From Candidatus Woesearchaeota archaeon (lineage in GTDB: Archaea; Nanobdellota; Nanobdellia; Woesearchaeales; SM23-78): a stretch of DNA of 53,643 nt. Each line of letters starts with the position of its first letter. Position 1 is the stretch's first letter. The stretch covers positions 1 to 53,643 of the forward strand of contig JAFGBP010000011.1 of assembly GCA_016933095.1 (NCBI GenBank). Direction: 5' to 3'. A program made the position numbers and the translations under genes. The notes below the pieces were generated by a model. It was given only the letters and a program-made list of their open reading frames with translations. It was not told the DNA's origin and did not search any database. Positions 40,655 to 49,449 of the stretch are shown piece by piece.

Positions 40655-42892
40655 TCAATAAACCGGGATCTTCCCTGTGCCTTCGCCTGTGAGCTCGACG
40701 TTCTTGACCTTGGAAAGGTCTTCGAGCTTGTTTATCCTTAGCAGGTTCTGGCTCTTGGTGTAGAGCAGGTCTTCGATGTAGAGGCTTCTCTCGACTGCCG
40801 GGCCGTAGTAGTACCTTGAGGTCAGGCCTGCCGAGTGGTCTATGAGTCCGCGGAGCTCGATGTCGTCCTTTGTTATCTTGAAGACGAGCGCTCCGTTGTA
40901 GCCTTCGACTGTCTCTCCTTTCCTTGGCACTATGCCCTCGCCTTCGGCCCAGCTCCAGTCAGTGTAAGTCTGACTGTAGGCCGGGATGACGAGCAGTTCC
41001 TTCTCTCTGTCGAATAAGAAGGCTTTGTGCTCGTACTCTGCAGTGCTCTGCGCATAGCGTTCATCAGTCACGAACTTGGCGATTTCCTTTGGGTTCTCTA
41101 CGTCTGAGACGTCGAAGAGGCTGATCTTCAGGCCTTTTGTCCTTCCAGTCTCGCTAGCATCTCGCCCGATGCCTATGATGGTGTCCTTGTCGTAAGGGTG
41201 CAGGTACCTGCTGAAGCCCGGTATCTTAAGCTTTCCAAGCTCTTTAGGGTTCTTGGCGTCGCTTAGGTCTATGACGAAGAACGGGTCGACTTGCTGGAAT
41301 GTCACCATGTACAAGCGGTCTCCGATGAACCTTGTCGAGTAGATGCTCTCTCCCTCTGCCAAGCCTTCCAGATCTCCTAAGACCTTCAGGTCCTTGCTGA
41401 GGGTGTAGACGTTGTTTGAGGACTCAGTCCTGTCCTTCTCAAACCTCGACCACCTTTGGCTTATCGTAGTGGCGATCCTGAAGACGTCTCCTTCCTCGTC
41501 CATGCTGAATTGGTTCATGATGTGGCCAGGTACCTTGCCGTTGGCTTTTATAGCGATGTCTGGTCCTTCGACGCTTATTTTGTTGATGATCGTGTACTCG
41601 AAGTACTCGTATTCCTTGAGCTTCTTCATGAGCAGCTCTTCTGCCTTGTCCTGCATGTCGGCCTGCTCTTCCTGGCTCATGAAATTCATGTAGTCGTAGG
41701 CTATCTGCATGATTTTTGACTGCTTCTCACTCCTTGACAGCAGGTCTTCATCAGCATTCTTTATCTTCTCGATGAGCGCCTTGTCGCTTTCGGTCAGAAG
41801 CGGCATCAAGAGGTCCAGCATTATGTCCTGCTGGATCTCCCACTCGTTGATGCTTTCAGTATATGTTATGTAGATGTTCTTCTCGCTCATGTAGAGGTTC
41901 TGGCCGTACTCTATGGCGACGCTCTTAGAGTTCACTTTCTCGCTTGGATCGTCCAGGTTGATCGCGTGGATGTTAGCCAGGTTAACAGAGCTGTAAGGGA
42001 TGTTGAACCTGTAGATGTCCTTTGCAGGCATCTGCATGATCTCTGCTCCGTTGAACATGACTGGAGTGGGGTATATCCTCCTGTACTCTGGCGTCAGGGT
42101 CGTTATGAAGTATACGTAGCCGTTGGTCATCCTGGCCTGAGAATATCTTCCCTCGAACTTGTACTCCTTATCAAGCTCGGGATTCTCCTTGTCGCTAATA
42201 TCGTAGATGTTGAAGTAAGTCATGCCCTGCCTCGGCCTAAAGTCCATGTCCTTGTAGAAGTCAAGGTCGTAGAAGTCTCCGAAGACTGCGAGCCTGTCTC
42301 CGTCTATGAAGAGGCCTTGGGCTCCGTTCTTCAGCTTGACTTTCGACACGACTTCTGCATCCTCTCCAGGGTAAGCCTTGATGATGAACAGCACGTTGTT
42401 AGAGATCGTGTAGATGTAGTTGCCGTCTGTCTTTATGATGTCGGCTTCATCAACACTGGCTACTTGGTTGTTGGTCTCCGAGTAGTCCAGGTCATACGCT
42501 TGGCTCTCCTCGCCCGATCCTCCAACATCAGATTTGACAGCAGCAGGAGCTGCAGTAGGCACGGCTGCGCCGTCATTCACAGCCATAGAATCGACTGCCA
42601 TTTCCATCGTCGCTACTCCCCTGGCGCCGATCGCCATCCCGCCGTAGACGCTTCCTCCGCTGCTGGACCTTATGAAGGCGAGGTAGTCCGAGTCAGACTC
42701 AAACCTGCTCGTCTCTATCTTCTCTCCAGGGTCAAACGATCCCTGGCCTGTGCCTCCGGCGCTAAGCCCTCCCGGCCCGACCGGCTCGATTATCGGCGGG
42801 ATTATTCCTCCTTCGCAGCCGGACAGCAGGAGGCCGGCACTCAGCACAAACATTATAAGCATTAGGGTCGAAACGATTGATTCTTTTCTCAT
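40655..42892 (-). CDS. Secreted beta-propeller domain lipoprotein
   Basis: The signal peptide ends LLLSGCEGG, a lipobox. After a low-complexity linker comes SETNNQVASVDEADIIKTDG, the hallmark of the archaeal/bacterial secreted beta-propeller family (PF09826), followed by repeated blades such as GDRLAVFGDFYD and DRLYMVTFQQVDPFFVIDLS. About 745 residues, outside the membrane; function of the family is not established. ATG at 42892 has GGTGA five bases upstream. A leader of about 210 bases with a purine-only tract precedes it. Confidence 0.87.
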   Translation of the reverse strand: MRKESIVSTLMLIMFVLSAGLLLSGCEGGIIPPIIEPVGPGGLSAGGTGQGSFDPGEKIETSRFESDSDYLAFIRSSSGGSVYGGMAIGARGVATMEMAVDSMAVNDGAAVPTAAPAAVKSDVGGSGEESQAYDLDYSETNNQVASVDEADIIKTDGNYIYTISNNVLFIIKAYPGEDAEVVSKVKLKNGAQGLFIDGDRLAVFGDFYDLDFYKDMDFRPRQGMTYFNIYDISDKENPELDKEYKFEGRYSQARMTNGYVYFITTLTPEYRRIYPTPVMFNGAEIMQMPAKDIYRFNIPYSSVNLANIHAINLDDPSEKVNSKSVAIEYGQNLYMSEKNIYITYTESINEWEIQQDIMLDLLMPLLTESDKALIEKIKNADEDLLSRSEKQSKIMQIAYDYMNFMSQEEQADMQDKAEELLMKKLKEYEYFEYTIINKISVEGPDIAIKANGKVPGHIMNQFSMDEEGDVFRIATTISQRWSRFEKDRTESSNNVYTLSKDLKVLGDLEGLAEGESIYSTRFIGDRLYMVTFQQVDPFFVIDLSDAKNPKELGKLKIPGFSRYLHPYDKDTIIGIGRDASETGRTKGLKISLFDVSDVENPKEIAKFVTDERYAQSTAEYEHKAFLFDREKELLVIPAYSQTYTDWSWAEGEGIVPRKGETVEGYNGALVFKITKDDIELRGLIDHSAGLTSRYYYGPAVERSLYIEDLLYTKSQNLLRINKLEDLSKVKNVELTGEGTGKIPVY

Positions 42893-42898
42893 GGCTTT

Positions 42899-43026
42899 CA
42901 CCTTTGTTTTTTTCCTTCTTGTTGTTTTTTTTGTTTTGGTTTTTTTGTTTTTTTCAGTTCTTTTCTTTTTCTTCTCTTTCTTCTCTTTTTTTTCTTCTCT
43001 TTCTTCTTTTTTTCTTTTCTTTTTCT
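42899..43026 (-). promoter_or_regulatory. Long polypurine leader tract
   Basis: About 125 bases are nearly pure A/G on the minus strand, ending in the ribosome binding site of the beta-propeller gene. A TATA (CTATTTATAAACC, about 43146-43158) predicts transcription from about 43120, so the tract is in the 5' leader. The frame through it (poly-Lys) is an artefact of composition. Confidence 0.55.
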
Positions 43027-43311
43027 AATCGTCCGCCGCTGGTCCGGAATGCAATCCGATGAAGCGGCGCTCCAAGGCATTGGCTTTCCTACCTTCCGTC
43101 GATAACCCAACCCATTTTGCGGCTGGTAATTATTGTATGGATGAGGGTTTATAAATAGTTTGTTTAGGATTCAAATCGGATTGAAGCTATACAGATAAGT
43201 TTATATAGTTCGGCCTTTACACTTTTTCTTATAGGGTTTTCATTTTGCTTTAGATTATGAAGACTATTTAGGTGGGTTAGCTGCGTTCGCAGTAATAAGC
43301 GTGGGTAATGG

Positions 43312-43929
43312 ATGGACAGACGTGATTTTCTAACTGGCATGATAGCTACTGGCCTTGCTGCAAAGGCTTTTTCTGCGCTTGGGGCTTCTAATCCTAACGG
43401 ATACGTTTATCTTCCTTCCATCCCCGTCCTGGCTCACTTTGTTAACTGGCACACGATTCCTGGCGGCTGGGACACTGCAGCGACAATGCCTGTCCGCCAT
43501 GACAACAACTCAGTCCACGGATATACCTCGACAAATCCTGAAATCATCACGCAGCAGAACACCGAGATGGTAAGGAACGGAATTGTCCCGTTGATATCCT
43601 GGTGGGGGAGGGATTCCTATGCGGGAGATAAGTTCTTGGATACTTATCTTTCTGTTTCAAAGGGAGACCTGCCGAAGATCGGGATCTTGTATGAGAGCGT
43701 GAATCGAGATCAGAGCCGCATGCACACTTTGCCGAATGGGGAAGTGAATCTTCATGACCCTTATAATGCCAACCTGCTTAACTCTGACTTGGTTCATCTG
43801 GACAACAAGTATTTTTCCCGGTATCCCGACCGCTTCTTCCATGTGGATGGCAGACCTATCGTATTCTTGTGGAATAGCCATATCTTCCATGGTAATCTGG
43901 AAGAGATTATTTATCCAGCCAGGTGCTAG
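43312..43929 (+). CDS. GH99/GH71-like glycosidase, N-terminal part before an in-frame TAG
   Basis: MDRRDFLTGMIATGLAAKAF is a Tat-type signal (RRDFL). The following chain with VLAHFVNWHTIPGGWDTAA and GIVPLISWWG resembles GH99-like TIM-barrel proteins that act on mannans or related glycans; this is a moderate-strength call. The frame ends with TAG at 43927, then continues in the same frame as ANFFLMGSNFSINL to 44493. Together the parts form a normal-length protein of about 393 residues. GTGGGTA precedes the ATG, TATA is near 43199. Confidence 0.65.
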   Translation: MDRRDFLTGMIATGLAAKAFSALGASNPNGYVYLPSIPVLAHFVNWHTIPGGWDTAATMPVRHDNNSVHGYTSTNPEIITQQNTEMVRNGIVPLISWWGRDSYAGDKFLDTYLSVSKGDLPKIGILYESVNRDQSRMHTLPNGEVNLHDPYNANLLNSDLVHLDNKYFSRYPDRFFHVDGRPIVFLWNSHIFHGNLEEIIYPARC

Positions 43930-43944
43930 GCCAACTTCTTCCTG

Positions 43945-44493
43945 ATGGGTTCGAACTTCTCCATCAACCTGACGAGGCCGGAGGACGTGCCCCAGAACCA
44001 GCACCTGCTTATCCGAGGGATGGACGCCATATCTTCTTACGTGTTCTATGATGTTAACCATTATGGAGAGAATATAACTCAGGAGATGCTCGCGGCTTAT
44101 AGCAACTGCGTGTTGCACTGGTCTTACTGGCTCGCGGAGAACTCTCCGCACACAAAGCTGGTTCTTCCGTATAACTTGGCATATGACGAGACGAAAATCC
44201 CTGGCAGGCAAGGGTGGCTTTTCAGGTGCGACTATGCGACGGCCATGGATTATGCAGACATGCTCAAGGACTTCCTTGCCAAGCCCTGCAACCCTTTGCA
44301 GAACATCCTGCCGATGATATACATGACATCTTATAATGAGCACTACGAGGGATCCGCAATCGAGCCCTCTCAGGAATACGGCACTTTCTTCCTGGACTTA
44401 GTGAACAATACCTTCAACAAGCCCGTGATTTTTACTCCAGATGAGCTGAAAGAGTTCTGCGTTCCAGGCGAGGGACCGTATCCGAGAAGATAA
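43945..44493 (+). CDS. GH99/GH71-like glycosidase, C-terminal part after the TAG
   Basis: In frame with the preceding ORF; ATG at 43945 is the first possible start but has no ribosome binding site, and the coding sense starts right after the TAG at 43930. The chain (SSYVFYDVNHYGENIT, PMIYMTSYNEHYEGS) has the pattern of the second half of a TIM-barrel glycosidase, where NEHYEG is a plausible catalytic-face motif. Most likely a recent nonsense mutation or a read-through codon. Confidence 0.6.
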   Translation: MGSNFSINLTRPEDVPQNQHLLIRGMDAISSYVFYDVNHYGENITQEMLAAYSNCVLHWSYWLAENSPHTKLVLPYNLAYDETKIPGRQGWLFRCDYATAMDYADMLKDFLAKPCNPLQNILPMIYMTSYNEHYEGSAIEPSQEYGTFFLDLVNNTFNKPVIFTPDELKEFCVPGEGPYPRR

Positions 44494-44632
44494 ATCCCCT
44501 TGGTTTCTTCACCCGTCGCTACCCAGGCGTTGCGTGGGTTGTTTGCTTGCAGAAGATTGTCGAAAAATATATATCTGACTCTTCCTGACATCTCGATATC
44601 GATACTTATCATACTTATCGGTTGTGGATCTT

Positions 44633-44902
44633 ATGAGAGCAAGAATGACCATCACCGGACGAGTGCAAGGCGTAGGCTTCCGATTCTACGTGGAGCGCTG
44701 CGCCCAAAACCTGGGCTTGTCAGGCTACGCAAGGAACACTGCAGAAGGGGTGGAGGTCGTCGCCGAAGGCCCGAAGGAGAAGCTTGACTTGCTCGTCGAG
44801 AAGTGCAGGAAAGGGCCTTCATATGCTCACGTAGAGAATGTCAGCGTCTCTTATGACGAGGATGACTCCGGCAACAAGTACTTTGGTTTCGATATAAGAT
44901 AG
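44633..44902 (+). CDS. acyP: Acylphosphatase
   Basis: TGRVQGVGFRFYVERCAQNL holds the phosphate-binding loop and catalytic Arg, and GYARNTAEGVEVVAEG holds the catalytic Asn. About 89 residues, as usual. It hydrolyses acyl phosphates such as 1,3-bisphosphoglycerate. ATG at 44633 is chosen; a GTG at 44624 is in frame. It faces the ribosomal protein operon tail-to-tail. Confidence 0.93.
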   Translation: MRARMTITGRVQGVGFRFYVERCAQNLGLSGYARNTAEGVEVVAEGPKEKLDLLVEKCRKGPSYAHVENVSVSYDEDDSGNKYFGFDIR

Positions 44903-44945
44903 AGAAACAGATGAGAAATAATGAGAAATAGTTTGCTGTAAGGAT

Positions 44946-45161
44946 CTATTTCTTCTCCATGTAGCCGCACTTGCCGCAGGTATGCCTGTCCTTGTGCGCC
45001 GCCATGAAAGTGCCTTTGCCGCACTTAGGGCACTCCTTGTTCTTCTTCTTGATAGAACTGCCTGAGATCTCGTACCTGCTACTCGCAGGCTTCCTTGCCT
45101 TCTTAGCCTTTGGGCCCTTGTCCTTTCCCTTATCCTTTGCATCTTTGCCTTTAGCTGCCAT
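44946..45161 (-). CDS. rps27ae: Ribosomal protein eS31 (S27ae)
   Basis: A basic N-terminal tail of about 40 residues is followed by the zinc ribbon ECPKCGKGTFMAAHKDRHTC and CGKCGYMEKK. Size 71 fits with a longer tail than many archaeal homologues. It is part of the small subunit. Start preceded by GGTGATG. Last gene of the operon PIN - rpoE1 - spt4 - eS24 - eS31. Confidence 0.95.
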   Translation of the reverse strand: MAAKGKDAKDKGKDKGPKAKKARKPASSRYEISGSSIKKKNKECPKCGKGTFMAAHKDRHTCGKCGYMEKK

Positions 45162-45176
45162 AAATCATCACCGTAA

Positions 45177-45491
45177 TCATTCAGCAGGCGCTGCTTCGCC
45201 CTCTTTCTTCTCAGTCTTAGGAGCGTTCCTCTTCATCATGTAGTCATGCTCTACAGCATCCATGACTTTCGCATCCTCATAGACCTTGATCTCGACCTGG
45301 GCGCTTGAAGACCCGATGTCAGGCGTCACTCTCGTCACCAAGACGAGCTTTGCGTCTGCGCCAAGCTTTGCTGCCGCTTCCTTCTGAATGTCCTTCCTGC
45401 TAGGCGTAGCCTGCTCAAAGGCTATCCTTGCCTTCACTTCCTTCCTATGGAGAAGAGCGTTCTTCTCCTCGCTCATAACCTGAAAATCCAT
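45177..45491 (-). CDS. rps24e: Ribosomal protein eS24 (S24e)
   Basis: MDFQVMSEEKNALLHRKEVK and the RKDIQKEAAAKL region are typical of archaeal eS24; 104 residues with an acidic, Ala-rich C-terminal end. It is a small-subunit protein. It sits 15 bases ahead of the eS31 gene with GGTGATAT upstream of its start, and is downstream of spt4, a gene order conserved in archaea. Confidence 0.94.
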   Translation of the reverse strand: MDFQVMSEEKNALLHRKEVKARIAFEQATPSRKDIQKEAAAKLGADAKLVLVTRVTPDIGSSSAQVEIKVYEDAKVMDAVEHDYMMKRNAPKTEKKEGEAAPAE

Positions 45492-45537
45492 CTTTCATAT
45501 CACCGATGCCTTAATACATTAATTATCTGAAAATGAT

Positions 45538-45729
45538 TTACCTAATCTTGATCGCGTACTCGCCGTCCTTCTCGACGCCCATCTTCTGAGCGATGACTGA
45601 CTTCTCAGCGTTGATGAACTGAATCCTTCCCTGCCAGCTCGTCGCAAAGGAATTCCTCTTGCACACAGGGCAGCTTCCGCCTTCCTCGAAGAATATCTTG
45701 CAGTTCCTGCACACGACTCTCTTGCTCAT
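45538..45729 (-). CDS. spt4: Transcription elongation factor Spt4 (RpoE2)
   Basis: The 63-residue zinc protein has CRNCKIFF and CPVCKRNSF followed by SWQGRIQFINAEKS, the Spt4 core. It binds Spt5 NGN and makes RNA polymerase processive. It lies between rpoE1 and eS24 in the standard archaeal order, with a GAGGTG ribosome binding site. Confidence 0.95.
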   Translation of the reverse strand: MSKRVVCRNCKIFFEEGGSCPVCKRNSFATSWQGRIQFINAEKSVIAQKMGVEKDGEYAIKIR

Positions 45730-45747
45730 GATAAAACACCTCTATGA

Positions 45748-46350
45748 TTATTTCTTCTTGTCCTCTTTGCCCTTGGCGCCTTCCTTGTCCTTATCCTTCT
45801 TCGCGCCCTTTCCGCCGTCCTTCAGGTCAGCGTCTATCCAGTCGTCCTTTCCTAGGCCGACCTGCCTCATGGTAAGGCCGATCTTAGGCGTGGCTTCCTT
45901 GTATGAAACTGCGATTATCCTTGCCCTGCAAAGATCGTTGATCTTCAGGCTCCGGTTGGAATCCCTACCCTGCAGGACCTTGTCCTTGCTGAAGGACACA
46001 AAGTCATTCATGGTCTGGCTGATGTGGATCATGCCGTCAAGAGGGCCTATCGCGAAGAAGACTCCGAAGTCAGCGACTTCCTTAATCTTTCCGCGCACGA
46101 CTTCCTGCAGCTCAGGCTCGAATGTGATCAGCTCGAAGCTAGTCTCGTAGAACGCTGCTCCGTCGCCCGGGATTATCACTCCCTCGCCGATCTCGTCGAC
46201 GTCTGATACGTCGACTACGACTCCAAGCTCCTTTGATATGAAGCCTGAGAACTTGCTCTTGACTTCAGTCACTATCGCTTGCCTTAGCTCCAGCCCGAAC
46301 TTATCAGGGGAAACCCTGATGTGATCCTTGATTTTTACCTTGTAAAACAT
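45748..46350 (-). CDS. rpoE1: RNA polymerase subunit E' (Rpo7/Rpb7)
   Basis: An N-terminal RNP-like half (MFYKVKIKDHIRVSPDKFG) and a C-terminal S1 domain (VVRGKIKEVADFGVFFAIGP) identify Rpo7. Exactly 200 residues with a Lys-rich tail. With Rpo4 it forms the stalk of archaeal RNA polymerase. Its start abuts the stop of the PIN gene. Confidence 0.96.
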   Translation of the reverse strand: MFYKVKIKDHIRVSPDKFGLELRQAIVTEVKSKFSGFISKELGVVVDVSDVDEIGEGVIIPGDGAAFYETSFELITFEPELQEVVRGKIKEVADFGVFFAIGPLDGMIHISQTMNDFVSFSKDKVLQGRDSNRSLKINDLCRARIIAVSYKEATPKIGLTMRQVGLGKDDWIDADLKDGGKGAKKDKDKEGAKGKEDKKK

Positions 46351-46746
46351 TTAGCCCATCACCGTTAAGTATTTCTTCTGACGTAGGCCTATGACTTTCG
46401 CCCCTTTCTCCCTGACCCTCTTCCTGAGAATAGCGTCTTGGGTAGCTACGTACGTGTTCTTATCCGAGAAGCTGACTATGTCATCATCAGCGCTCTCTCT
46501 CCCCTTGGAAATGCCGACCCTTTTTAAGTGTTTCTGTTCCGCCAGGACCTTTCCTAGCTTAGCCGCGAACTTGTCTTTGGGAGGTAAGGACATGATCAGC
46601 CTCTGGAGCTCATCCATAGTCTTCTCCACGACGCAGAGCTCATAAGGCACGTCGAGGATCCTGTCTATCTCAGAGAAGATGTCAACCTTGAACTGGCCTG
46701 GTATTAGGAGGAAGTTGGTGTCGATTATGACCTTGTGGGGCTCCAT
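46351..46746 (-). CDS. PIN-domain endonuclease, Fcf1/Utp24-like
   Basis: IDTNFLLIPGQF near the N-terminus, E and D residues in TMDELQRL and GRESADDDIV, and YVATQDAILRKRVR form the PIN active site. 131 residues. The Fcf1/Utp24-related archaeal proteins are linked to rRNA processing, and the operon with Rpo7, Spt4 and ribosomal proteins supports this over a VapC toxin role. Confidence 0.9.
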   Translation of the reverse strand: MEPHKVIIDTNFLLIPGQFKVDIFSEIDRILDVPYELCVVEKTMDELQRLIMSLPPKDKFAAKLGKVLAEQKHLKRVGISKGRESADDDIVSFSDKNTYVATQDAILRKRVREKGAKVIGLRQKKYLTVMG

Positions 46747-46835
46747 GGCTCTTATGAAGGATCTTGGGGTTTTAAAAGGTTGCTAATCGCGTCCTGACCA
46801 AAAACTAATTAAAACCAGGGCCATATTCTCCTGTC

Positions 46836-47576
46836 ATGACAAAGAATAAGCTGAAAGCCAAGACCAAGGGGTCTAAGGAGGGGTCTCAGGGAGCTGGAAG
46901 CTCTGGCAAGGGATCAATCCTCGTCATCTGCGCCCACTCCGACGACCAAGTCATCGGTCCCGGCGGAGCCATGGCCAAGTATGCCAAGGAGGGCTATGAC
47001 GTGCATACCATCGTCCTCTCTTTCGGGGAGAGTGTTAAGCCTCACCTGAGGCGGGAGGTCATCGCCAAGATGCGCGTCCAGGAGTCGCAGAGAGCCAACA
47101 AGATAATCGGCGGGAAGTCTGTGACTTTCCTTGGCCTTAGGGAGATGAAGTTCGAGGAGGATTACGATACGAGGAAGATAAGCAATCATTTCTACAAGCT
47201 ATTGAAGAAGCTCAAGCCTAGAAAAATCTTCACCCATTCAGGAGATGATGCCCATCCGGACCACCGCGCGACATTGAGGATTGTGCTGCGGGCTTACAAG
47301 GATCTCAAGCTCACCTGCGAACTGTATGCTTTCGAGGTGTGGCACATCTTCAACCTGAAGAAGAGGCACAAGCCCAGGCTGTTCATCGATACGACAGATA
47401 CCTTCAGCAAGAAGATTGCTGCGCTCAAGGCCTTCAAGAGCCAGATTAAGCTCTCGGACTTCTACAATTATCTTGTGCTCAACAACTTCTTCTTCTTCAT
47501 CGTCCATATCAAGGATTATATCAACGGCCTGAAGAACCATACCAGGTATGCGGAGGTGTTCTACAAGCTCAGATGA
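46836..47576 (+). CDS. PIG-L (LmbE-like) N-acetylglucosaminyl deacetylase
   Basis: ILVICAHSDDQVIGPGGAMA carries the zinc-binding HxDD, and HSGDDAHPDHRATLR the second site. A Lys-rich 25-residue N-terminal tail precedes the domain. It would deacetylate a GlcNAc-type sugar. A CTAATTAAAACC box about 27 bases before the ATG suggests a leaderless start. It overlaps the next glycosyltransferase gene, suggesting a shared glycan pathway. Confidence 0.9.
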   Translation: MTKNKLKAKTKGSKEGSQGAGSSGKGSILVICAHSDDQVIGPGGAMAKYAKEGYDVHTIVLSFGESVKPHLRREVIAKMRVQESQRANKIIGGKSVTFLGLREMKFEEDYDTRKISNHFYKLLKKLKPRKIFTHSGDDAHPDHRATLRIVLRAYKDLKLTCELYAFEVWHIFNLKKRHKPRLFIDTTDTFSKKIAALKAFKSQIKLSDFYNYLVLNNFFFFIVHIKDYINGLKNHTRYAEVFYKLR

Positions 47577-48757
47577 GTGAGATGTGGGTGAGACGTAAAA
47601 TGAGTCATGACAATCCTAGGCAGAAGAGAAGAGTCCTTATCGTGACAGATAATTTTCTTCCTCGTAGGGATGGGATATCAAGGTTTCTTTCAGAGATAAT
47701 TCCCAGGCTTACGGGGCGTTATGACATCACTGTCATTGCTCCTGATTTCGGTTCCTCGTCGGCTGACAATGAAAAGGGATTCCGTCTTATCAAGATGCCT
47801 CTTTCAAGGTTCAAGGTGGGTGACTTTCAAATTGCTAAGCCCAAGAGGAAGATTGTGAGGGAGGAGGTGGCAAAGGCAGATCTTGTCTTCTCTCAGACGA
47901 TAGGTCCTATAGGCCTCTCTGCCATTAACGCTGCCCACAGGATTGGAAAGCCGGTTGTCTCATACACTCACTCTATAGATTGGGAGCTTATAACCCAGTC
48001 CTTGGGTATAGAGTACTTCAAAGGTCATGCCTACTCGCTTGCAAGGGGCTTTGTCAGGAACATCTACAGGAAGATCGACCTGCTTCTCGTGCCTGCACAG
48101 AGCGTTGCAGAGCTGTTCTCCTGGCATAGCATTGACAATCCTAAGAAAGTCGTCCATCTCGGCGTGGACACCAAGAAGTTCGTGCCTCCTCAGAGGAAGG
48201 GGGATGCTAAGAAGCTTATTGGCGTGAGTGACGACCTCTTCGTCATAGGATTCCATGGGCGCTTGGGTCGCGAGAAGGACCTGATGACTCTTCTTAGGGC
48301 TTTCATCCAGGTGAAGAGGACGAATCCAAAGACCATCCTTCTCGTCATCGGCGGCGGACTTGAGAGTATTCGCCGGAAGCTTGAGAGCGTCAGGGGAGTC
48401 GCTGTCGTCGGGACCAAGGACAACGTGGTGCCTTACATCCAGGCCATGGACCTGTTCTGCCTGACGAGCCTCACAGAGACGACGAGCCTTGCAGTCTTGG
48501 AGGCAATGGCCTGTGGGGTTCCTGTGATAACCAACAAGGTCGGATTTGTCAAGGATTACGTGACAGAGCGGGAGAACGGCATGTTCTTCACGGGGAAGAA
48601 TAGCTTCAGCCTAACGAGGCAGATCCAGCTCTTGATGAGGGACTCTGACCTGCGCAAGAGGCTTAGCCACAACGGCAGGAAGTTCGTAGAGAAGCACTTC
48701 GACTGGGACTTGACGGCCAAAGGAATCTTGGAGGCCATAGAGGAAGCGCTGTCCTAA
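47573..48757 (+). CDS. GT4-family glycosyltransferase
   Basis: VLIVTDNFLPRRDGISRFLSE at the N-terminus, HLGVDTKKF, GRLGREKDL and TSLTETTSLAVLEAMACGVP (EX7E) mark GT-B family 4. About 394 residues. ATG at 47573 overlaps the stop of the PIG-L gene; an ATG at 47600 with GGTGA eight bases upstream is an alternative. Together with the deacetylase it probably builds a surface glycan or glycolipid. Confidence 0.9.
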   Translation: MSEMWVRRKMSHDNPRQKRRVLIVTDNFLPRRDGISRFLSEIIPRLTGRYDITVIAPDFGSSSADNEKGFRLIKMPLSRFKVGDFQIAKPKRKIVREEVAKADLVFSQTIGPIGLSAINAAHRIGKPVVSYTHSIDWELITQSLGIEYFKGHAYSLARGFVRNIYRKIDLLLVPAQSVAELFSWHSIDNPKKVVHLGVDTKKFVPPQRKGDAKKLIGVSDDLFVIGFHGRLGREKDLMTLLRAFIQVKRTNPKTILLVIGGGLESIRRKLESVRGVAVVGTKDNVVPYIQAMDLFCLTSLTETTSLAVLEAMACGVPVITNKVGFVKDYVTERENGMFFTGKNSFSLTRQIQLLMRDSDLRKRLSHNGRKFVEKHFDWDLTAKGILEAIEEALS

Positions 48758-48781
48758 TTAATATTTCTGGGTGTAGTTTTC

Positions 48782-49396
48782 ATGGATGCGAATAAAATGA
48801 TGAGGGCCTACTTGATCCCGTTTGCATCATATCTGCTGATGCCTGCAGTGGCGTATGGATTGCAGCTTGGCGGACTGTTTTCCTATGCTGTGGCGATGTT
48901 CGTCCCAGGAGTCCTCACGTTCGTATTCTGGAAGGAGTACAGGTTGGACTTTCGCAAGATGGGATGGAGAGGACTTAGGGGAGTTGTTTGGGGAGTCATT
49001 GTCTTCGGCGCATGGATCCTCCTCGAAGGACGCTATCCTCTTCTTTCAGGAGCCGGGTTGGCAGATGTTGTGGATTTCTCAGGACCATTGGCTCTCAGCA
49101 TAAGGTTTGTCGGTTTCGTGATGGTCACTCCATTAATAGAAGAGATTTTTACTAGGGGATTCCTGCTAAGGTATCTTGCGAGTGAGGACTGGAAAGATTG
49201 GAGCAAGGTTCCTGTTGGCAAGTTCACATGGTTCTCGTTCATCGTCACTGTGCTTTTCTTCGGATTCAGCCACGCCGAGTGGCTGCAGGGATTGGCTGCG
49301 GGGATACTGCTAAACCTCTGCTATTACCGGAGCAAGAGCGTGGAGGAATGCATCGTTGCGCATGCTGCTGCGAACCTGCTGCTGATGGTTTTCTGA
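48782..49396 (+). CDS. CPBP-family intramembrane protease
   Basis: Six hydrophobic segments with IEEIFTRGFLLR (EExxxR), FGFSHAEW (FxxxH) and HAAANLLL form the CPBP/Abi glutamic-protease motifs. 204 residues. Family members cleave within membranes or process prenylated or exported proteins; the neighbouring ICMT-like and archaeosortase genes suggest protein surface processing. Confidence 0.88.
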   Translation: MDANKMMRAYLIPFASYLLMPAVAYGLQLGGLFSYAVAMFVPGVLTFVFWKEYRLDFRKMGWRGLRGVVWGVIVFGAWILLEGRYPLLSGAGLADVVDFSGPLALSIRFVGFVMVTPLIEEIFTRGFLLRYLASEDWKDWSKVPVGKFTWFSFIVTVLFFGFSHAEWLQGLAAGILLNLCYYRSKSVEECIVAHAAANLLLMVF

Positions 49397-49449
49397 GATG
49401 AATCATGAAGACAAACGCCTATTCTATAATTTTATGATCCGGAGGGCTT

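Noticed and set aside
42898..43110. Open frame rich in Lys, Arg and Glu on the minus strand
   Set aside because: It is the translation of the polypurine leader tract, starts with TTG and has no ribosome binding site.
43927..43929. Pyrrolysine at the in-frame TAG
   Set aside because: TAG ends several normal genes in the window and no pyl genes are visible; cannot be excluded for the whole genome.
46351..46746. VapC toxin
   Set aside because: PIN gene is in the RNA polymerase/ribosomal operon, has no VapB partner and resembles Fcf1.
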